A stretch of 64,000 nt of DNA, taken from positions 86,992-150,991 of the IMG/VR virus record IMGVR_UViG_3300030419_007641, one strand, 5' to 3'. Shown here one piece after another: positions 35,953-45,688 of the stretch. Positions within the stretch are counted from its first letter, which is position 1; each line of letters begins with the position of its first letter. Position numbers and translations under genes: made by a program. The stretch is from a virus. Under the pieces are notes generated by a model, which saw only the letters and a list, made by a program, of their open reading frames with translations, had not been told where the DNA came from and made no database searches.

Positions 35953-36363
35953 TTATACTTTATATGTTTTAATATATTCTTCTTTCTTCCTACGAGGTAC
36001 ATCTACCTCGAGGACCCCATTAACATAAGAGAAATTAATCTTATTGAGATCAAACTCTCTTCCAACAGAGAACGACCTATTGTAGGTTTGTTCCTTTTCC
36101 CCGTCATGTGCTTTTACTTTACGCTTTGCCTTAATATAGACTTCGCGCTGATCAGTGTCTGTAGAAAGATCTAAATTATCTTTCGTAACTCCAGGTAGAT
36201 CAATTTGAACGCTTAGTGCATCTTCATCAGATGCGAATCGAACTTGATCTCCTGTTTTATAGACTTCTTCCAACTGGTGGAAGACCGGTGTCAGATTGAA
36301 AAAACCATCAAAGGCTTTTTCGATTTCTGCGATTGGGTTGTGTGTGTATTTAGTTAGTTTCAT
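35953..36363 (-). CDS. hsp20: Small heat-shock protein, Hsp20 family
   Basis: A 136-residue protein with an alpha-crystallin domain at about residues 42-130. The DLPGVTKDNLDLS segment, the FDLNKINFSYVNGVLEV segment (with the conserved G-V-L) and a basic end match Hsp20/IbpA chaperones, which hold unfolding proteins during infection or capsid assembly. Hsp20 genes are common in marine T4-like phages. A TATAAATA box lies 8 bases upstream, so it may be expressed late. Confidence 0.88.
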   Translation of the reverse strand: MKLTKYTHNPIAEIEKAFDGFFNLTPVFHQLEEVYKTGDQVRFASDEDALSVQIDLPGVTKDNLDLSTDTDQREVYIKAKRKVKAHDGEKEQTYNRSFSVGREFDLNKINFSYVNGVLEVDVPRRKKEEYIKTYKV

Positions 36364-36371
36364 AGTAAAAA

Positions 36372-36379
36372 TATTTATA
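36372..36379 (-). promoter_or_regulatory. Late-type box TATAAATA before hsp20
   Basis: An exact late consensus on the minus strand, 8 bases before the start at 36363. Confidence 0.5.
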
Positions 36380-36405
36380 ACACTAGATATAAATCCTACC
36401 GCTGT

Positions 36406-36765
36406 TTAATCATCAAAAAGTTTAATGACTTCAGGCTCTTCTTCTGGGGTAACGATTGGTGAAGCTGGTTTATTAATGTTTTCGTACTGTGTAATAATAC
36501 GATCGTCAAGATCTACATCAGATACTGCTATAGCACTCTTAGTAAACGTCCAGTTATTTTTTTCCTTATCTCCTTTAATAAATTCCATAAAAAGATATGG
36601 AAAGGACTGTACTTGCAATTGACCGGATTGTGGATCAGGCTGGACATGAATAATAACAGGATTGTGCAGAGTAAGAGTTTTGGTATCTTCCTTTACCACT
36701 TGGCCTACAACTGTTCTTCCAATATGATCAACAATCGTTTTGATTTCTTTATTTTTATCTGACAT
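36406..36765 (-). CDS. Conserved phage protein, possibly Sm-like fold (119 aa)
   Basis: Strand-rich sequence (HIGRTVVGQVVKEDTKTLTLHNPVII, then QVQSFPYLFMEFI) with the spacing of a small beta-barrel. A similar unnamed protein with an NPxxIHVQP pattern is common beside gp43 in marine T4-like phages. The C-terminus is acidic (EEEPEVIKLFDD). An LSm/Hfq-like RNA-binding fold is a guess from the strand pattern. TATAAT lies 3 bases before the start. Confidence 0.55.
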   Translation of the reverse strand: MSDKNKEIKTIVDHIGRTVVGQVVKEDTKTLTLHNPVIIHVQPDPQSGQLQVQSFPYLFMEFIKGDKEKNNWTFTKSAIAVSDVDLDDRIITQYENINKPASPIVTPEEEPEVIKLFDD

Positions 36766-36768
36766 ATA

Positions 36769-36774
36769 ATTATA
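36769..36774 (-). promoter_or_regulatory. TATAAT box
   Basis: A -10-like element 3 bases before the minus-strand start at 36765. Confidence 0.3.
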
Positions 36775-36799
36775 TTAATTTAAATTTATAATAAGGCCA

Positions 36800-37117
36800 C
36801 TATTTTTTTTGATATCTTAGTGTATTAGCTACTGTTACAGCTTCATGAAGAGCTTCTTTAGCTGGTTTAGAAAGGTATGTTGATTTATCAGAAGCGTGAT
36901 CTAAAGCCTCTCTCATAATAACAATTGATCTTCTAATTTTTTCAATTTCGGGAGAATTAATAGTTCCTGAACCATCATCTACTCCTGTAATAACGTCTTT
37001 AAAGATTGCTAATGTTTCTAATATACCTTGAACTTTACCCCTCTTAAATGCTGGATGTGCATTATGGGTGTTATCGTCTTGAGGCCTATCTAAATATCCA
37101 CCTGTTTGTACTGCCAT
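36800..37117 (-). CDS. Conserved phage protein of unknown function (105 aa)
   Basis: A GYLDRPQDDNTHNAHPAFKRGKVQGI segment is shared with an unnamed protein found near the polymerase gene in marine T4-like phages (the motif is near residues 7-30). A helical remainder follows. I chose the second possible start (ATG at 37117): the first (37141) lies inside the end of gp43, and a TAAATA box falls 5 bases before 37117. The function is unknown. Confidence 0.6.
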   Translation of the reverse strand: MAVQTGGYLDRPQDDNTHNAHPAFKRGKVQGILETLAIFKDVITGVDDGSGTINSPEIEKIRRSIVIMREALDHASDKSTYLSKPAKEALHEAVTVANTLRYQKK

Positions 37118-37121
37118 ATGT

Positions 37122-39698
37122 CTATTTACTAAATAGATCAAATAATTCTACTGTAACATTTTCAGATGGTTTTCTTATTTTCCATCCCACATTATCATAA
37201 AATCTTTCTATTGCTTGAAATAGAATCTTTTCAAACATTTTGTCGTAGTCTGGTTTAAATAGATCGCTAAATTCTTTAGGGTAATCATATTTAAAACCAA
37301 TGCTTTCCAAGCCGAACTTATTAGGTTGTTCAATGTACATATAACGGACCTTATCACCTGTTCCAATTGCTTCATATTTGTTTTTTGTGTTTAGTTTATC
37401 TAGAAGTAGATTATAAAAATATGCTGACTTTACATGAATAGGCATTCCTTTTGCTGTTGTAAATTCGTTACATTGCACAGAGTATTTTTCATATCCCTTA
37501 ACACCCATTACAAAAGCAAGCTCTTGCGGATCTAACTTCTTAAAAATTTCATATGTCTCATTTAACAATTCATTAGTTTTACCTAATGATTGTGTATTAA
37601 GCATTGTTTCTATAATTTTCTTAGCGTATGGCTTAATGGCATTAGGCATAGTAGTCCTAACAACCTCCACACCAGTATATTTAAATTTATTTTCTTTAAT
37701 ACCCTCATCATCCAAAATATGCATAACGTACCGCTTCTTTTGCAAGAACACGCCCACATCAGCTATACATTCACGCTTAAAAATAAACCTATTATCTTTA
37801 GATAAGAGCGCCTTTTTAGCCCATTCACTAACCCCTTTATTTAAGTGATCCTCAATTTGTTGAATTTTATCAAATGTTTCTTTGTGAATATCTTCACCAT
37901 CTAAAAAATTTAAGCCCTTATTAACAAGAGGAGTAATAGAAACATAGGATGAGTCCGTATCATTATAAATAATGCAATCCTCAAGTTGCTTATCAGAGAT
38001 ATCTGGTACCTCGTTTTTAATAAATTCCTTGATAAGCTCATTTGAGTATTTAATAACAGCTTGCCCAGTCAACGTGACTGAAGATGCAATATCATCATCA
38101 CCAATCGGGGCATGCTTATTTCCCATGTAGCCATAACACGAGTTAATAAGAATCTTAATAACCATTTGCGATGTATTAAGTCTTTCGACCTCATACTTAG
38201 CATCAATATATTCAGATGTATTTTTCTTTAGCTTTTTAAGTTTTTGTTTTGCTTTATATAAGTCCTTTTTAATAACAACGCGCTTATTGTAATAATATTC
38301 CAAGAATTCCGGAATAATGCCCCTTTTCTTCTGTGAAAATAAAAATCCAGCTTTAGATAAAGCACAGTCTTCAGTTTTTAGAAATTTTGCAAATGCTGGT
38401 TTATCTAATTCAAACAATTTACCGGATACATGCTGTATTATTATCTTATCATTAGTACTTCTCTCAATCTTACCTACTTTAGTTTCCGGGGAAGTATTAA
38501 GAGATATCATTACATTAGGATACAGAGAGTTTGCATCGAAAGAAACAATATGATTCTTAAATCCGGACTTAGGTTCCGCTACATACGCACCGGGATTTTT
38601 ACCTGTATCAGCATTTCTAACAAATGTAGAAATAATTTCACCTCTATTACGAGCTCTAATACAAAGTGCGCCATTAATAACCTGAATTGTGCCCATAGCC
38701 CCTTCTAGTGTAGTCAACCCAACATAAGACAACATTCTAAGAAGAGGAAAATATTGAAGTTTTTCTTCTAACCTAACTAGAAGGTTAACGTCTTGAATGT
38801 TGTAGTCAATAAACTTATTCCAATCTTCATCAGACAAAGTAGCAAGATTGCTATCACCATAGTCAATCTTACGCTGACCTAACTCTACCTCTCCAATAGC
38901 ATCAAGCTTGTATGATTCTCTTAATTTTAAGCAAAACCGTTTATACACATCTAAGTAGTCTAAACAAGCAACCCCCTCTATATAAAATCGCTTTTGCTCT
39001 CTACCGAATTGCCCCCTAATAAGTCTAGAATATACTCTACCTAATGGAGATAACCTATTAACATACTCCTGGCCAAGTATATGCTCTATTCGACCAACAA
39101 TATAAGGAATATCAAAAAATTCTGAGTTCCAACCACTTAAAATATCCGGGTAATCACTTTCAAGATACTCCAAAAATTTAATAAACATATCACGCTCATC
39201 TCTACAGTGAACATAATTTAAATCAGGTCGACCCTTACCGGTATATGGCTTAATTCCAAAGGTATGAAACTTTTTTGTAAAGTTATCATAACACGTAATT
39301 ACGTTTACTACATGATTAGGATTGTCTACATCTGGAAAAGAATCAGGTGAATATGTCTCAATATCAATTAAGCATACTCTCAGTGGATGTGTATTAAATT
39401 CTGGCTTCTCATTTTCCTGCCAATACAAATCTAATAAGAATTGTTGTTGAGGTGGAGCATTTTCAAATACTCGTTTTATCCCTGAGTCAGATAGAAATCT
39501 AGATCGATTAAATCTGTTATTAAATTTTTTCTTCTTAACCTTAGTACCGTAAATAGAAGTTTTATCGCCCCTATTATCTTCAATATAAAGATAGGGCTCA
39601 AATGAACAGGTGTGCATTATCCGGTTACCATCCTTATCCCAAGTAAATAGATTAATGCACTGATCCCTGTTGTTATAAACAACGTTACGATATGACAT
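37122..39698 (-). CDS. 43: DNA polymerase, T4 gp43-like (family B)
   Basis: An 858-residue replicative polymerase, close to the T4 length, with no intein. Exonuclease motif I is Asp112-Ile-Glu114 (CLIDIETYSPDS). Polymerase motif A is DANSLYP (388-394), motif B is KILINSCYGYMGNK (515-528) and motif C is YNDTDS (578-583), with Asp580 and Asp582 as the metal-binding pair. It works with clamp gp45 and helicase gp41. TATAAT lies 8 bases before the start. It is the central gene of the early minus-strand block. Confidence 0.95.
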   Translation of the reverse strand: MSYRNVVYNNRDQCINLFTWDKDGNRIMHTCSFEPYLYIEDNRGDKTSIYGTKVKKKKFNNRFNRSRFLSDSGIKRVFENAPPQQQFLLDLYWQENEKPEFNTHPLRVCLIDIETYSPDSFPDVDNPNHVVNVITCYDNFTKKFHTFGIKPYTGKGRPDLNYVHCRDERDMFIKFLEYLESDYPDILSGWNSEFFDIPYIVGRIEHILGQEYVNRLSPLGRVYSRLIRGQFGREQKRFYIEGVACLDYLDVYKRFCLKLRESYKLDAIGEVELGQRKIDYGDSNLATLSDEDWNKFIDYNIQDVNLLVRLEEKLQYFPLLRMLSYVGLTTLEGAMGTIQVINGALCIRARNRGEIISTFVRNADTGKNPGAYVAEPKSGFKNHIVSFDANSLYPNVMISLNTSPETKVGKIERSTNDKIIIQHVSGKLFELDKPAFAKFLKTEDCALSKAGFLFSQKKRGIIPEFLEYYYNKRVVIKKDLYKAKQKLKKLKKNTSEYIDAKYEVERLNTSQMVIKILINSCYGYMGNKHAPIGDDDIASSVTLTGQAVIKYSNELIKEFIKNEVPDISDKQLEDCIIYNDTDSSYVSITPLVNKGLNFLDGEDIHKETFDKIQQIEDHLNKGVSEWAKKALLSKDNRFIFKRECIADVGVFLQKKRYVMHILDDEGIKENKFKYTGVEVVRTTMPNAIKPYAKKIIETMLNTQSLGKTNELLNETYEIFKKLDPQELAFVMGVKGYEKYSVQCNEFTTAKGMPIHVKSAYFYNLLLDKLNTKNKYEAIGTGDKVRYMYIEQPNKFGLESIGFKYDYPKEFSDLFKPDYDKMFEKILFQAIERFYDNVGWKIRKPSENVTVELFDLFSK

Positions 39699-39706
39699 CT
39701 ACATCT

Positions 39707-39712
39707 ATTATA
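39707..39712 (-). promoter_or_regulatory. TATAAT box before gp43
   Basis: A -10-like element on the minus strand, 8 bases before the start at 39698. Confidence 0.45.
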
Positions 39713-39724
39713 ATAATGTAGTTC

Positions 39725-40942
39725 CTAATTCCACTCTTTTAGGAATTTTCTCTCATTACTACCCCATGGGGTATTTAGTGCCTCTAGATGAGCTCCTATA
39801 TTTTGATCAAGCTCTAAAATTCTCTTTAACCCTATCTGTCTAAGCTTATGAATATTTTGAAAATATCTATTTCTTTTTTTCCAATTTAATATTCGCTCTA
39901 TTTTATGTTCAAATTCTTCTATTGTTGTAAACCTTAGCTGCTCCGGAGCTGTATGATAAGTTTCCATATCCTGACAGAGACAGGGCAGCCCTAATATACA
40001 TGCTTCAATAAATTTAATATCAGATTTAGATCGATTAAAATCATTTACCTGTAATGGAGCTACCATTAACTGAGCGTTTAAATTAGCAATAAATTGTGGA
40101 TATTGTAAAAGTGTTTGCCACGGGTAAAATTCAATTTGCCTGCTCTGCACCAAATCTTGAAGTGGTGGAGGAAACGCGCCCACAAAAACCCATTGGTATT
40201 TATTAACTGTAGCTCTTATAAAATCTCTTACTTCTGATAGATCGTCCTTTCCTCCAGTTTTATTATCTACATCATAATGGGCTCCGGAGCCGGTATATAA
40301 AATACGTGGCTTTCTTCTATTATTTTCAAATTCACGCTCTATTTTTCGTGGGTCAAACAAATACCCCATCCACCCAGTTGGGACAAAGTTTGGAATTACA
40401 GTAATTTTTTGTTGACCCGTTTTTTCTTGATATAATCTTCTCATAAAGTCGCATGTCACTGTTACTTCATCTACCATATTAATAATATCAACACAATTTT
40501 GTCGAATTTCTTCAGTATCAAACGCAAACTTAAACTTATTATAATCAGGTATACATTCTTTAAATACAACATCATCTACCTCATAGATAATTTTAAAGTC
40601 GTGGCTTTGCTGTACTTGCTTTAAATACTTAACAAATTCTTTTTGCTGTGAAGAAGCTTGTCGCTGAACCTTAACGCACTTAACACCGGTATACCAATTT
40701 GGATCTGCAACCATAGCTGTTGTTGATTGTGACATTCCGTCTCCTCTTGCGTTAATTACAGCTTCAGGCCACAATATTCTCCAATGTCCACATCCAGAAT
40801 AATCCGCAAGATAGTTTATATATCTCGGTAGAGAGTGCTCAACAGGCTGTTGTTGTTGTGGTGGTGGTTGCGAATTTGCATCTAACTGTACCCCGACAAT
40901 TGGAGAAGCTAAAGGCTGTGGAAAGGGTGATGCGCCAATCAT
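39725..40942 (-). CDS. Glycosyltransferase, GT-B type (group 1-like)
   Basis: A 405-residue protein. After a Pro/Gln-rich N-terminus it shows a GT-B pattern: KIIYEVDDVVF, VTVTCDFMRRLYQE, KITVIPNFVP (typical of GT4), RKPRILYTGSG at the start of the second domain, and DIKFIEACILGLPCLC as the nucleotide-sugar binding helix (E-x7-E type, partly altered). It sits between gp43 and gp46 on the same strand. It may modify phage DNA or virion glycans; the acceptor cannot be read from sequence. Confidence 0.75.
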   Translation of the reverse strand: MIGASPFPQPLASPIVGVQLDANSQPPPQQQQPVEHSLPRYINYLADYSGCGHWRILWPEAVINARGDGMSQSTTAMVADPNWYTGVKCVKVQRQASSQQKEFVKYLKQVQQSHDFKIIYEVDDVVFKECIPDYNKFKFAFDTEEIRQNCVDIINMVDEVTVTCDFMRRLYQEKTGQQKITVIPNFVPTGWMGYLFDPRKIEREFENNRRKPRILYTGSGAHYDVDNKTGGKDDLSEVRDFIRATVNKYQWVFVGAFPPPLQDLVQSRQIEFYPWQTLLQYPQFIANLNAQLMVAPLQVNDFNRSKSDIKFIEACILGLPCLCQDMETYHTAPEQLRFTTIEEFEHKIERILNWKKRNRYFQNIHKLRQIGLKRILELDQNIGAHLEALNTPWGSNERKFLKEWN

Positions 40943-40955
40943 TTTTATATATAGT

Positions 40956-42761
40956 TTAAATTTCTGTATAATCTACACGTCGTGTAATACCATTTTCCTT
41001 TTCTAAGAAAATAACATCTCCAGTGACAGCTTTAATTGATTCTTTTCTATGTGAAATAACTATAGAGCATTCATTTAGCTCTTCTACTCTATCTTGTAAA
41101 ATTTGTGTTATTAGCTCAATACCCTTTTCATCAAACGAAGAATCAAACAATTCATCATAAATTGCAATATTATATTGAACGCCTCCTTGTAGTCTTCTTA
41201 TATCTGAAAATGTAAATAGGCATGCCAGGTCAATTGACTTACGCTCTGCACCCGAAAAATTAAAATAGGAACAGACCTTATTTTTTTCATTTAAAATTTC
41301 TTCTTCAAAATACTCATTAAAGATACAAATGGAATTAGAGTCTAAACGCTTAAGATAGTGTAATAGCTTGCTATTTAGAAGCTCTAGCAGCTTATTTACA
41401 ATATACGACTTTACACCCTCTTCCGAAACCACATATTTTACAATATCTAGCTTAGCTAACTGATCTCTAAACTTGTTAACTTTTTTCTCAAGCTTATCTA
41501 CACGTTGTTTTGTTTCTATAATAAGTGAATCAAATTCTGTTTCTGTTGATTCAATAGCCTCTAAATCACCTTTTAGTTCATCTTGCCATTTATCTAATTG
41601 ATCGATGCGCTGTAATGTATTTTCTTTTTTTTGTTGTTGTAGTTTTGCCTCAGATAGTTTATTTTGACGTGAATTAATTGCTGTTTGAATCTTGTTTTTT
41701 TTATCTCTAAGGGTTTGAAGATCCGCCGTTAGAACACGTATGTCTTCAACCATACTCTCAATACTCTTTTTAAGTTTATCCTTTTCTTCTGCAATATAAT
41801 CTACATCATGGTCCTCGATACTTCGAAGACACACCGGGCACTTCTCTTCATTTGTACCTATTTTTTGATATATATCTTTTCTATACTTGACCTTTGCCTT
41901 TTTTTGTGCAACACCTTCTAGACTAGCTTCAATTTTAACACCGCACCCTTCAAGCCCTTCTTCGAGATCTGAAATTGTACTTTGTACCTCTTCAACATTT
42001 ACCTCTTGTATGCCTTGAAGTTCTTTTTTAAGTTTTTCTTTTTCTTTGGTATTATTCGCTTGACGTGAGAGGTATTTTTGCTTTTTTTCTTTTCTTGTTC
42101 GAAGAATTCGCTGCTTTTGATCTTCATAATTTTTATATGCCTTCTCAATCTCTTCTAATTTAGTTAATTGTGTATCATGATCACGTGATATTTCATTATA
42201 TTCATTACGTAAAGCAGTCAACATCGTACTAAATATTTCCATTCCAAAAATGTCCTCAATAAACTTTCGTTTTTCAATTTTATTTTTAGCCATAAAAGGA
42301 ACTGCATTGTTTACTGTCATAATAACACAGTTTTGAAAGATAGAGGGGGATGCGCTTAATACCTGATTTATATATAATGTAGTATTTTTAATACTATCAC
42401 GAGTTCTATCTACACCGTCTTTAAAAATTAAAACTTTGGAAGGTGATAGTGTACGAATAATCTTATAGTTATTTTTGCCTTTAGGTGAATCTAATTCGAA
42501 GTCTAGTTCAATATGAGTCTTACCGTTCGTAAGGTTATTAGGTATAAGGTCTTTTTTAAGTTCGCGTAATGTCTCGCCGAAAATAGCAAAATATAAAGCG
42601 TCAGCTATAGTACTCTTACCAATAGCATTTCTTCGATCAGGCTTATCTTTATTTTTACCTGTAATAACATGAAGACCCTTATCAAACTTAATTGTAACCG
42701 GGTCCTCACCTACAGATAAAAAATTTACTATACTAAGCTTCTTAAAGTTTACTTTTTTCAT
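40956..42761 (-). CDS. 46: Recombination endonuclease subunit, T4 gp46-like (SbcC/Rad50 family)
   Basis: About 601 residues. An N-terminal ATPase lobe has Walker A spanning GKNKDKPDRRNAIGKST (residues 35-51). Long coiled coils surround a zinc-hook CPVC (308-311). The C-terminal lobe contains the signature FSGAERKSIDLA and a Walker B-like YNIAIYDELFDSS. With gp47 it resects DNA ends for recombination-dependent replication. I prefer the ATG at 42761 over a TTG nine bases upstream. The start lies inside the 3' end of gp47, so the pair is coupled. Confidence 0.9.
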   Translation of the reverse strand: MKKVNFKKLSIVNFLSVGEDPVTIKFDKGLHVITGKNKDKPDRRNAIGKSTIADALYFAIFGETLRELKKDLIPNNLTNGKTHIELDFELDSPKGKNNYKIIRTLSPSKVLIFKDGVDRTRDSIKNTTLYINQVLSASPSIFQNCVIMTVNNAVPFMAKNKIEKRKFIEDIFGMEIFSTMLTALRNEYNEISRDHDTQLTKLEEIEKAYKNYEDQKQRILRTRKEKKQKYLSRQANNTKEKEKLKKELQGIQEVNVEEVQSTISDLEEGLEGCGVKIEASLEGVAQKKAKVKYRKDIYQKIGTNEEKCPVCLRSIEDHDVDYIAEEKDKLKKSIESMVEDIRVLTADLQTLRDKKNKIQTAINSRQNKLSEAKLQQQKKENTLQRIDQLDKWQDELKGDLEAIESTETEFDSLIIETKQRVDKLEKKVNKFRDQLAKLDIVKYVVSEEGVKSYIVNKLLELLNSKLLHYLKRLDSNSICIFNEYFEEEILNEKNKVCSYFNFSGAERKSIDLACLFTFSDIRRLQGGVQYNIAIYDELFDSSFDEKGIELITQILQDRVEELNECSIVISHRKESIKAVTGDVIFLEKENGITRRVDYTEI

Positions 42762-43806
42762 ATAAACCAAGAGTATATTTTATTATCTCTTTTTTGTTCT
42801 TAATTTCAAGGAGATTTACAAACTCTTCTATAGCTTGAGGTATGTCAATCCCAGATAGGTCTTCTTTATCTTGTGTATCATCAATTAATCTATTAAAATT
42901 TATGTCATAATCTACAGTTAATGATTCCGGGCGCAATAAAGAAAGCTTTTTAAGAAGAATATCCATATCTTGTTGAGATATATTCATGTCTACTTTTAAT
43001 TTTACTATATTATTAGTAAAAAGACTTACTACGCGTTGTGTAATATTACCCTCTCTTACTAACTCACTTAGTGAGATCTTTTTATAATTCGGTGATACAT
43101 TATTTGGAAAAAAATCATATTCCAAATCGTCTAAATTAAGAACATAATATCCTTTTGTATTATTTGTGTCACCAAAATCCATTTGAAAGGGATTACCAAC
43201 ATACAAAATAGTACCCTTTCCAAACTTTTTTAAGTGTCGAGTATGAAAATGTCCTGATATAATTAAGCTGCTCTTTCTAAGTAAGTCCTTTACTTTAAGG
43301 CCATCTTCACATACCTTATAAGAGTTCATTTTAAATGTTTCTATTTCAAAATGACCGAATAATATGTCGCTTTTTGGAATATCCTTAACATTAGTATTCC
43401 ACGGACAAAAAGTAATAGTACGGTCAAATGCTTCTATGGTTTCTGGATCATTTAAAATAGTTACATTTTTACGCTTTTTAAAAATAGATAAGGAATTAAC
43501 ATCAGTTCTATGTTTATAGTACATATCATGATTACCTGTTATAGCTATAATATTAAAGTCTGCTAAAATATCTAAAATATCAGCAGATACCTGTAGCGTG
43601 TTAACAGAAATTTCACTGCGATTATGGTGCCAATCACCGCAAAATATTATATCCTTAATATTTTTCTTCTTACATTCATCTTTAAACCAATTTGCCCATT
43701 CAATAGCATAATTATGCCAGTCTGAGCTGTTTGAATGTACACCGAGATGAAGATCTGAAAAGATAGCTATTTTCGGGCTATTAAGTTTAGTAATCATTCT
43801 CCTCAT
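42742..43806 (-). CDS. 47: Recombination nuclease subunit, T4 gp47-like (SbcD/Mre11 family)
   Basis: A 354-residue calcineurin-like phosphoesterase. Metal motifs are visible: SDLH (Asp18, His20), CGDWHHN, ITGNHD and SGHFHTRH. It forms a complex with gp46. The start could be 43806 or 43797; an AGGAG stretch lies between them and is too close to serve the second. The 5' end overlaps gp55, and the 3' end overlaps gp46. Confidence 0.9.
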   Translation of the reverse strand: MRRMITKLNSPKIAIFSDLHLGVHSNSSDWHNYAIEWANWFKDECKKKNIKDIIFCGDWHHNRSEISVNTLQVSADILDILADFNIIAITGNHDMYYKHRTDVNSLSIFKKRKNVTILNDPETIEAFDRTITFCPWNTNVKDIPKSDILFGHFEIETFKMNSYKVCEDGLKVKDLLRKSSLIISGHFHTRHLKKFGKGTILYVGNPFQMDFGDTNNTKGYYVLNLDDLEYDFFPNNVSPNYKKISLSELVREGNITQRVVSLFTNNIVKLKVDMNISQQDMDILLKKLSLLRPESLTVDYDINFNRLIDDTQDKEDLSGIDIPQAIEEFVNLLEIKNKKEIIKYTLGLYEKSKL

Positions 43807-44242
43807 CAGGGGGCTTTACATACACATGCCCATGTGTATTTTCTGGATCTGACATATATTCATCATACATCTGCTCCCTATAGCTTGTTATAGCAGCGTG
43901 GTGCTTTTTTTCCTTCTTTATACGATTTATAAACGCGTGATAAGCAATAGTGGTAAAATATGAGAAGGGATTTGAGCCAGTATCAAAATTAAATTTTTTA
44001 TTCTTTAGAGCAGAGTACATTTTAATTAAAGCATCACCAATCATATCATCTTTGTATGTATAATTGATAAATGAAGCATTGTAACTTAATCCATATGCAA
44101 TTTTTTTAATGTTTTCCGCTAAGTCGTCGGTTAAATTATCAGTATCATAATATTTTTGTAATGATTCTCTAAAAACCTTAGGCTCTATATAATAGGGCTT
44201 TTTTTCCTTTTTTGATTTGGCTTTTTTCTTTTTTGTCGACAT
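43787..44242 (-). CDS. 55: Late-transcription sigma factor, T4 gp55-like
   Basis: A 151-residue protein with a Lys-rich start and a sigma region 2-like core: DMIGDALIKMYSALKNK, then FNFDTGSNPFSYFTTIAYHAFINRIKKEKK, which matches gp55. It directs host RNA polymerase to late boxes such as TATAAATA and is coupled to replication through clamp gp45. Its presence explains the late boxes noted in this window. TATAAT lies 7 bases before its start. Confidence 0.88.
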   Translation of the reverse strand: MSTKKKKAKSKKEKKPYYIEPKVFRESLQKYYDTDNLTDDLAENIKKIAYGLSYNASFINYTYKDDMIGDALIKMYSALKNKKFNFDTGSNPFSYFTTIAYHAFINRIKKEKKHHAAITSYREQMYDEYMSDPENTHGHVYVKPPDEENDY

Positions 44243-44249
44243 TTTTATG

Positions 44250-44255
44250 ATTATA
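44250..44255 (-). promoter_or_regulatory. TATAAT box before gp55
   Basis: A -10-like element on the minus strand, 7 bases before the start at 44242. Confidence 0.45.
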
Positions 44256-44266
44256 GTATGTTATTA

Positions 44267-45688
44267 TTACTTTTCAATAATATTTGTTTCGGTAAACTTA
44301 ATTTTTTCTTTTTCATATATTTCTTTTCGCTTTTCACAATGTCTAATTCCGTATCTCAGCCTATCGCAAATATCAAATATAATTAATTTTGATTTTAGGT
44401 TATGTTTTCGTAATCCTCGACCAATTGATTGCACAGTTCGTATAAAAGACTTGCCACCAGACGCAAAAATAATGTTATGGAGATTTTTAATGTTAACTCC
44501 TGTGGAAAAGATAGCGCTTATCGCCACACACACAACATTTGTATCTGTTTCCATTATTTTCTTAATTTTATCACGTTCTTCAACGTCTACCTCACCTCTA
44601 ATAAAGTATATCTGTTTATTTTCCAGTATATCTAGGTATTCTTTTAGTAACTCCCCATGTTTAATGTGATTTACAAGAATTAATGTATTATTGTCAAGCT
44701 TATCACACAGTTTAGTGAGGAATTCGTTCCTAAACGGGCTTTCATAAATAAAATCCAGCTCTCCACGGTAGTGATCATCAGTATCATACCTTGGAACCGT
44801 GTCATACTCTAAATTTAGCACTTTTACAGCTACATTAGCTAAATAATCTTCTATTCTTAGTTCGTAACTTGTTTTCTCATATATAACTGGTCCCAGTTTC
44901 CCTATGATTGACCACTTATCTAGGTTATTTTCAGGTAGTGTACCTGTAAATCCGTATTTGTTAGGTGTTCTTATCCTAGATACTATTTTACTAATCTTAT
45001 TTGATGCTTTTATCTTATGACACTCATCAACAATAAGTAGATCTATGTGTTTTAACCAGTCATTCTGTTCAAAACGACTTTGAACAATGCCAATATTGCA
45101 AATTATAACATTTGCTGTGAGATCCGGCTTAGTTTTACCTGTCCACTTAGTTATTTTAAAGGTAGTACCACAATTTAAGAACTCATCATATGTTTGAGTC
45201 ACTAATCCCAAGTCAGGCACAAGCACTATACACTTAAATGTGTCTTTATCACTACTATCTCTAAAGTAATTCTCAATTAATGCCGCGGTTGTAAAGGTTT
45301 TACCGGCTCCAGTACCCAAAACACATGTGCCTCTACCTATTTTAAGTGCTTTATTAACAACATCTTCCTGATATTCTCTTAAATCAAACGCAAAGTCCTT
45401 ATAAAGATCTATATCTTTACCTACTTTTAGTACCTTTTGAAGTTTATCACTAGTAGCTGTCTCTTTTTTACCTAAAAACTTTTTTATCTCCCAATATAGA
45501 CCTATTTCACATGCACCTGCACTAGTAATAGCATATTTTCTAGGTGGTATGTATCGACCATATCGCCTGCCATAGCGCGCTGCATCATTTACAATGCTAA
45601 AATGCTCTCTTACACGGTTAAATAGATCTAAATCTTCTGTCTTTAATAGAAGCTTACGCGTAGATGGGTTATAATCGAAGGTTAGCAT
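44267..45688 (-). CDS. uvsW: UvsW-like helicase (superfamily 2)
   Basis: A 473-residue helicase. Walker A is GTGAGKT (125-131), the DEAD-box equivalent is DECH (221-224), followed by GFTGTLPENN (motif III) and late motifs including FIRTVQSIGRGLRKH (motif VI). In T4, UvsW remodels branched DNA and unwinds R-loops, switching replication from origin-driven to recombination-driven. The N-terminal 110 residues resemble the UvsW substrate-recognition domain. Its start overlaps the uvsY stop by one base. Confidence 0.9.
   Translation of the reverse strand: MLTFDYNPSTRKLLLKTEDLDLFNRVREHFSIVNDAARYGRRYGRYIPPRKYAITSAGACEIGLYWEIKKFLGKKETATSDKLQKVLKVGKDIDLYKDFAFDLREYQEDVVNKALKIGRGTCVLGTGAGKTFTTAALIENYFRDSSDKDTFKCIVLVPDLGLVTQTYDEFLNCGTTFKITKWTGKTKPDLTANVIICNIGIVQSRFEQNDWLKHIDLLIVDECHKIKASNKISKIVSRIRTPNKYGFTGTLPENNLDKWSIIGKLGPVIYEKTSYELRIEDYLANVAVKVLNLEYDTVPRYDTDDHYRGELDFIYESPFRNEFLTKLCDKLDNNTLILVNHIKHGELLKEYLDILENKQIYFIRGEVDVEERDKIKKIMETDTNVVCVAISAIFSTGVNIKNLHNIIFASGGKSFIRTVQSIGRGLRKHNLKSKLIIFDICDRLRYGIRHCEKRKEIYEKEKIKFTETNIIEK

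Noticed and set aside
37122-39698. Intein or split polymerase gene
   Set aside because: The ORF has near-normal gp43 length and motifs A, B and C are contiguous with no splice-type Cys/His-Asn junctions.
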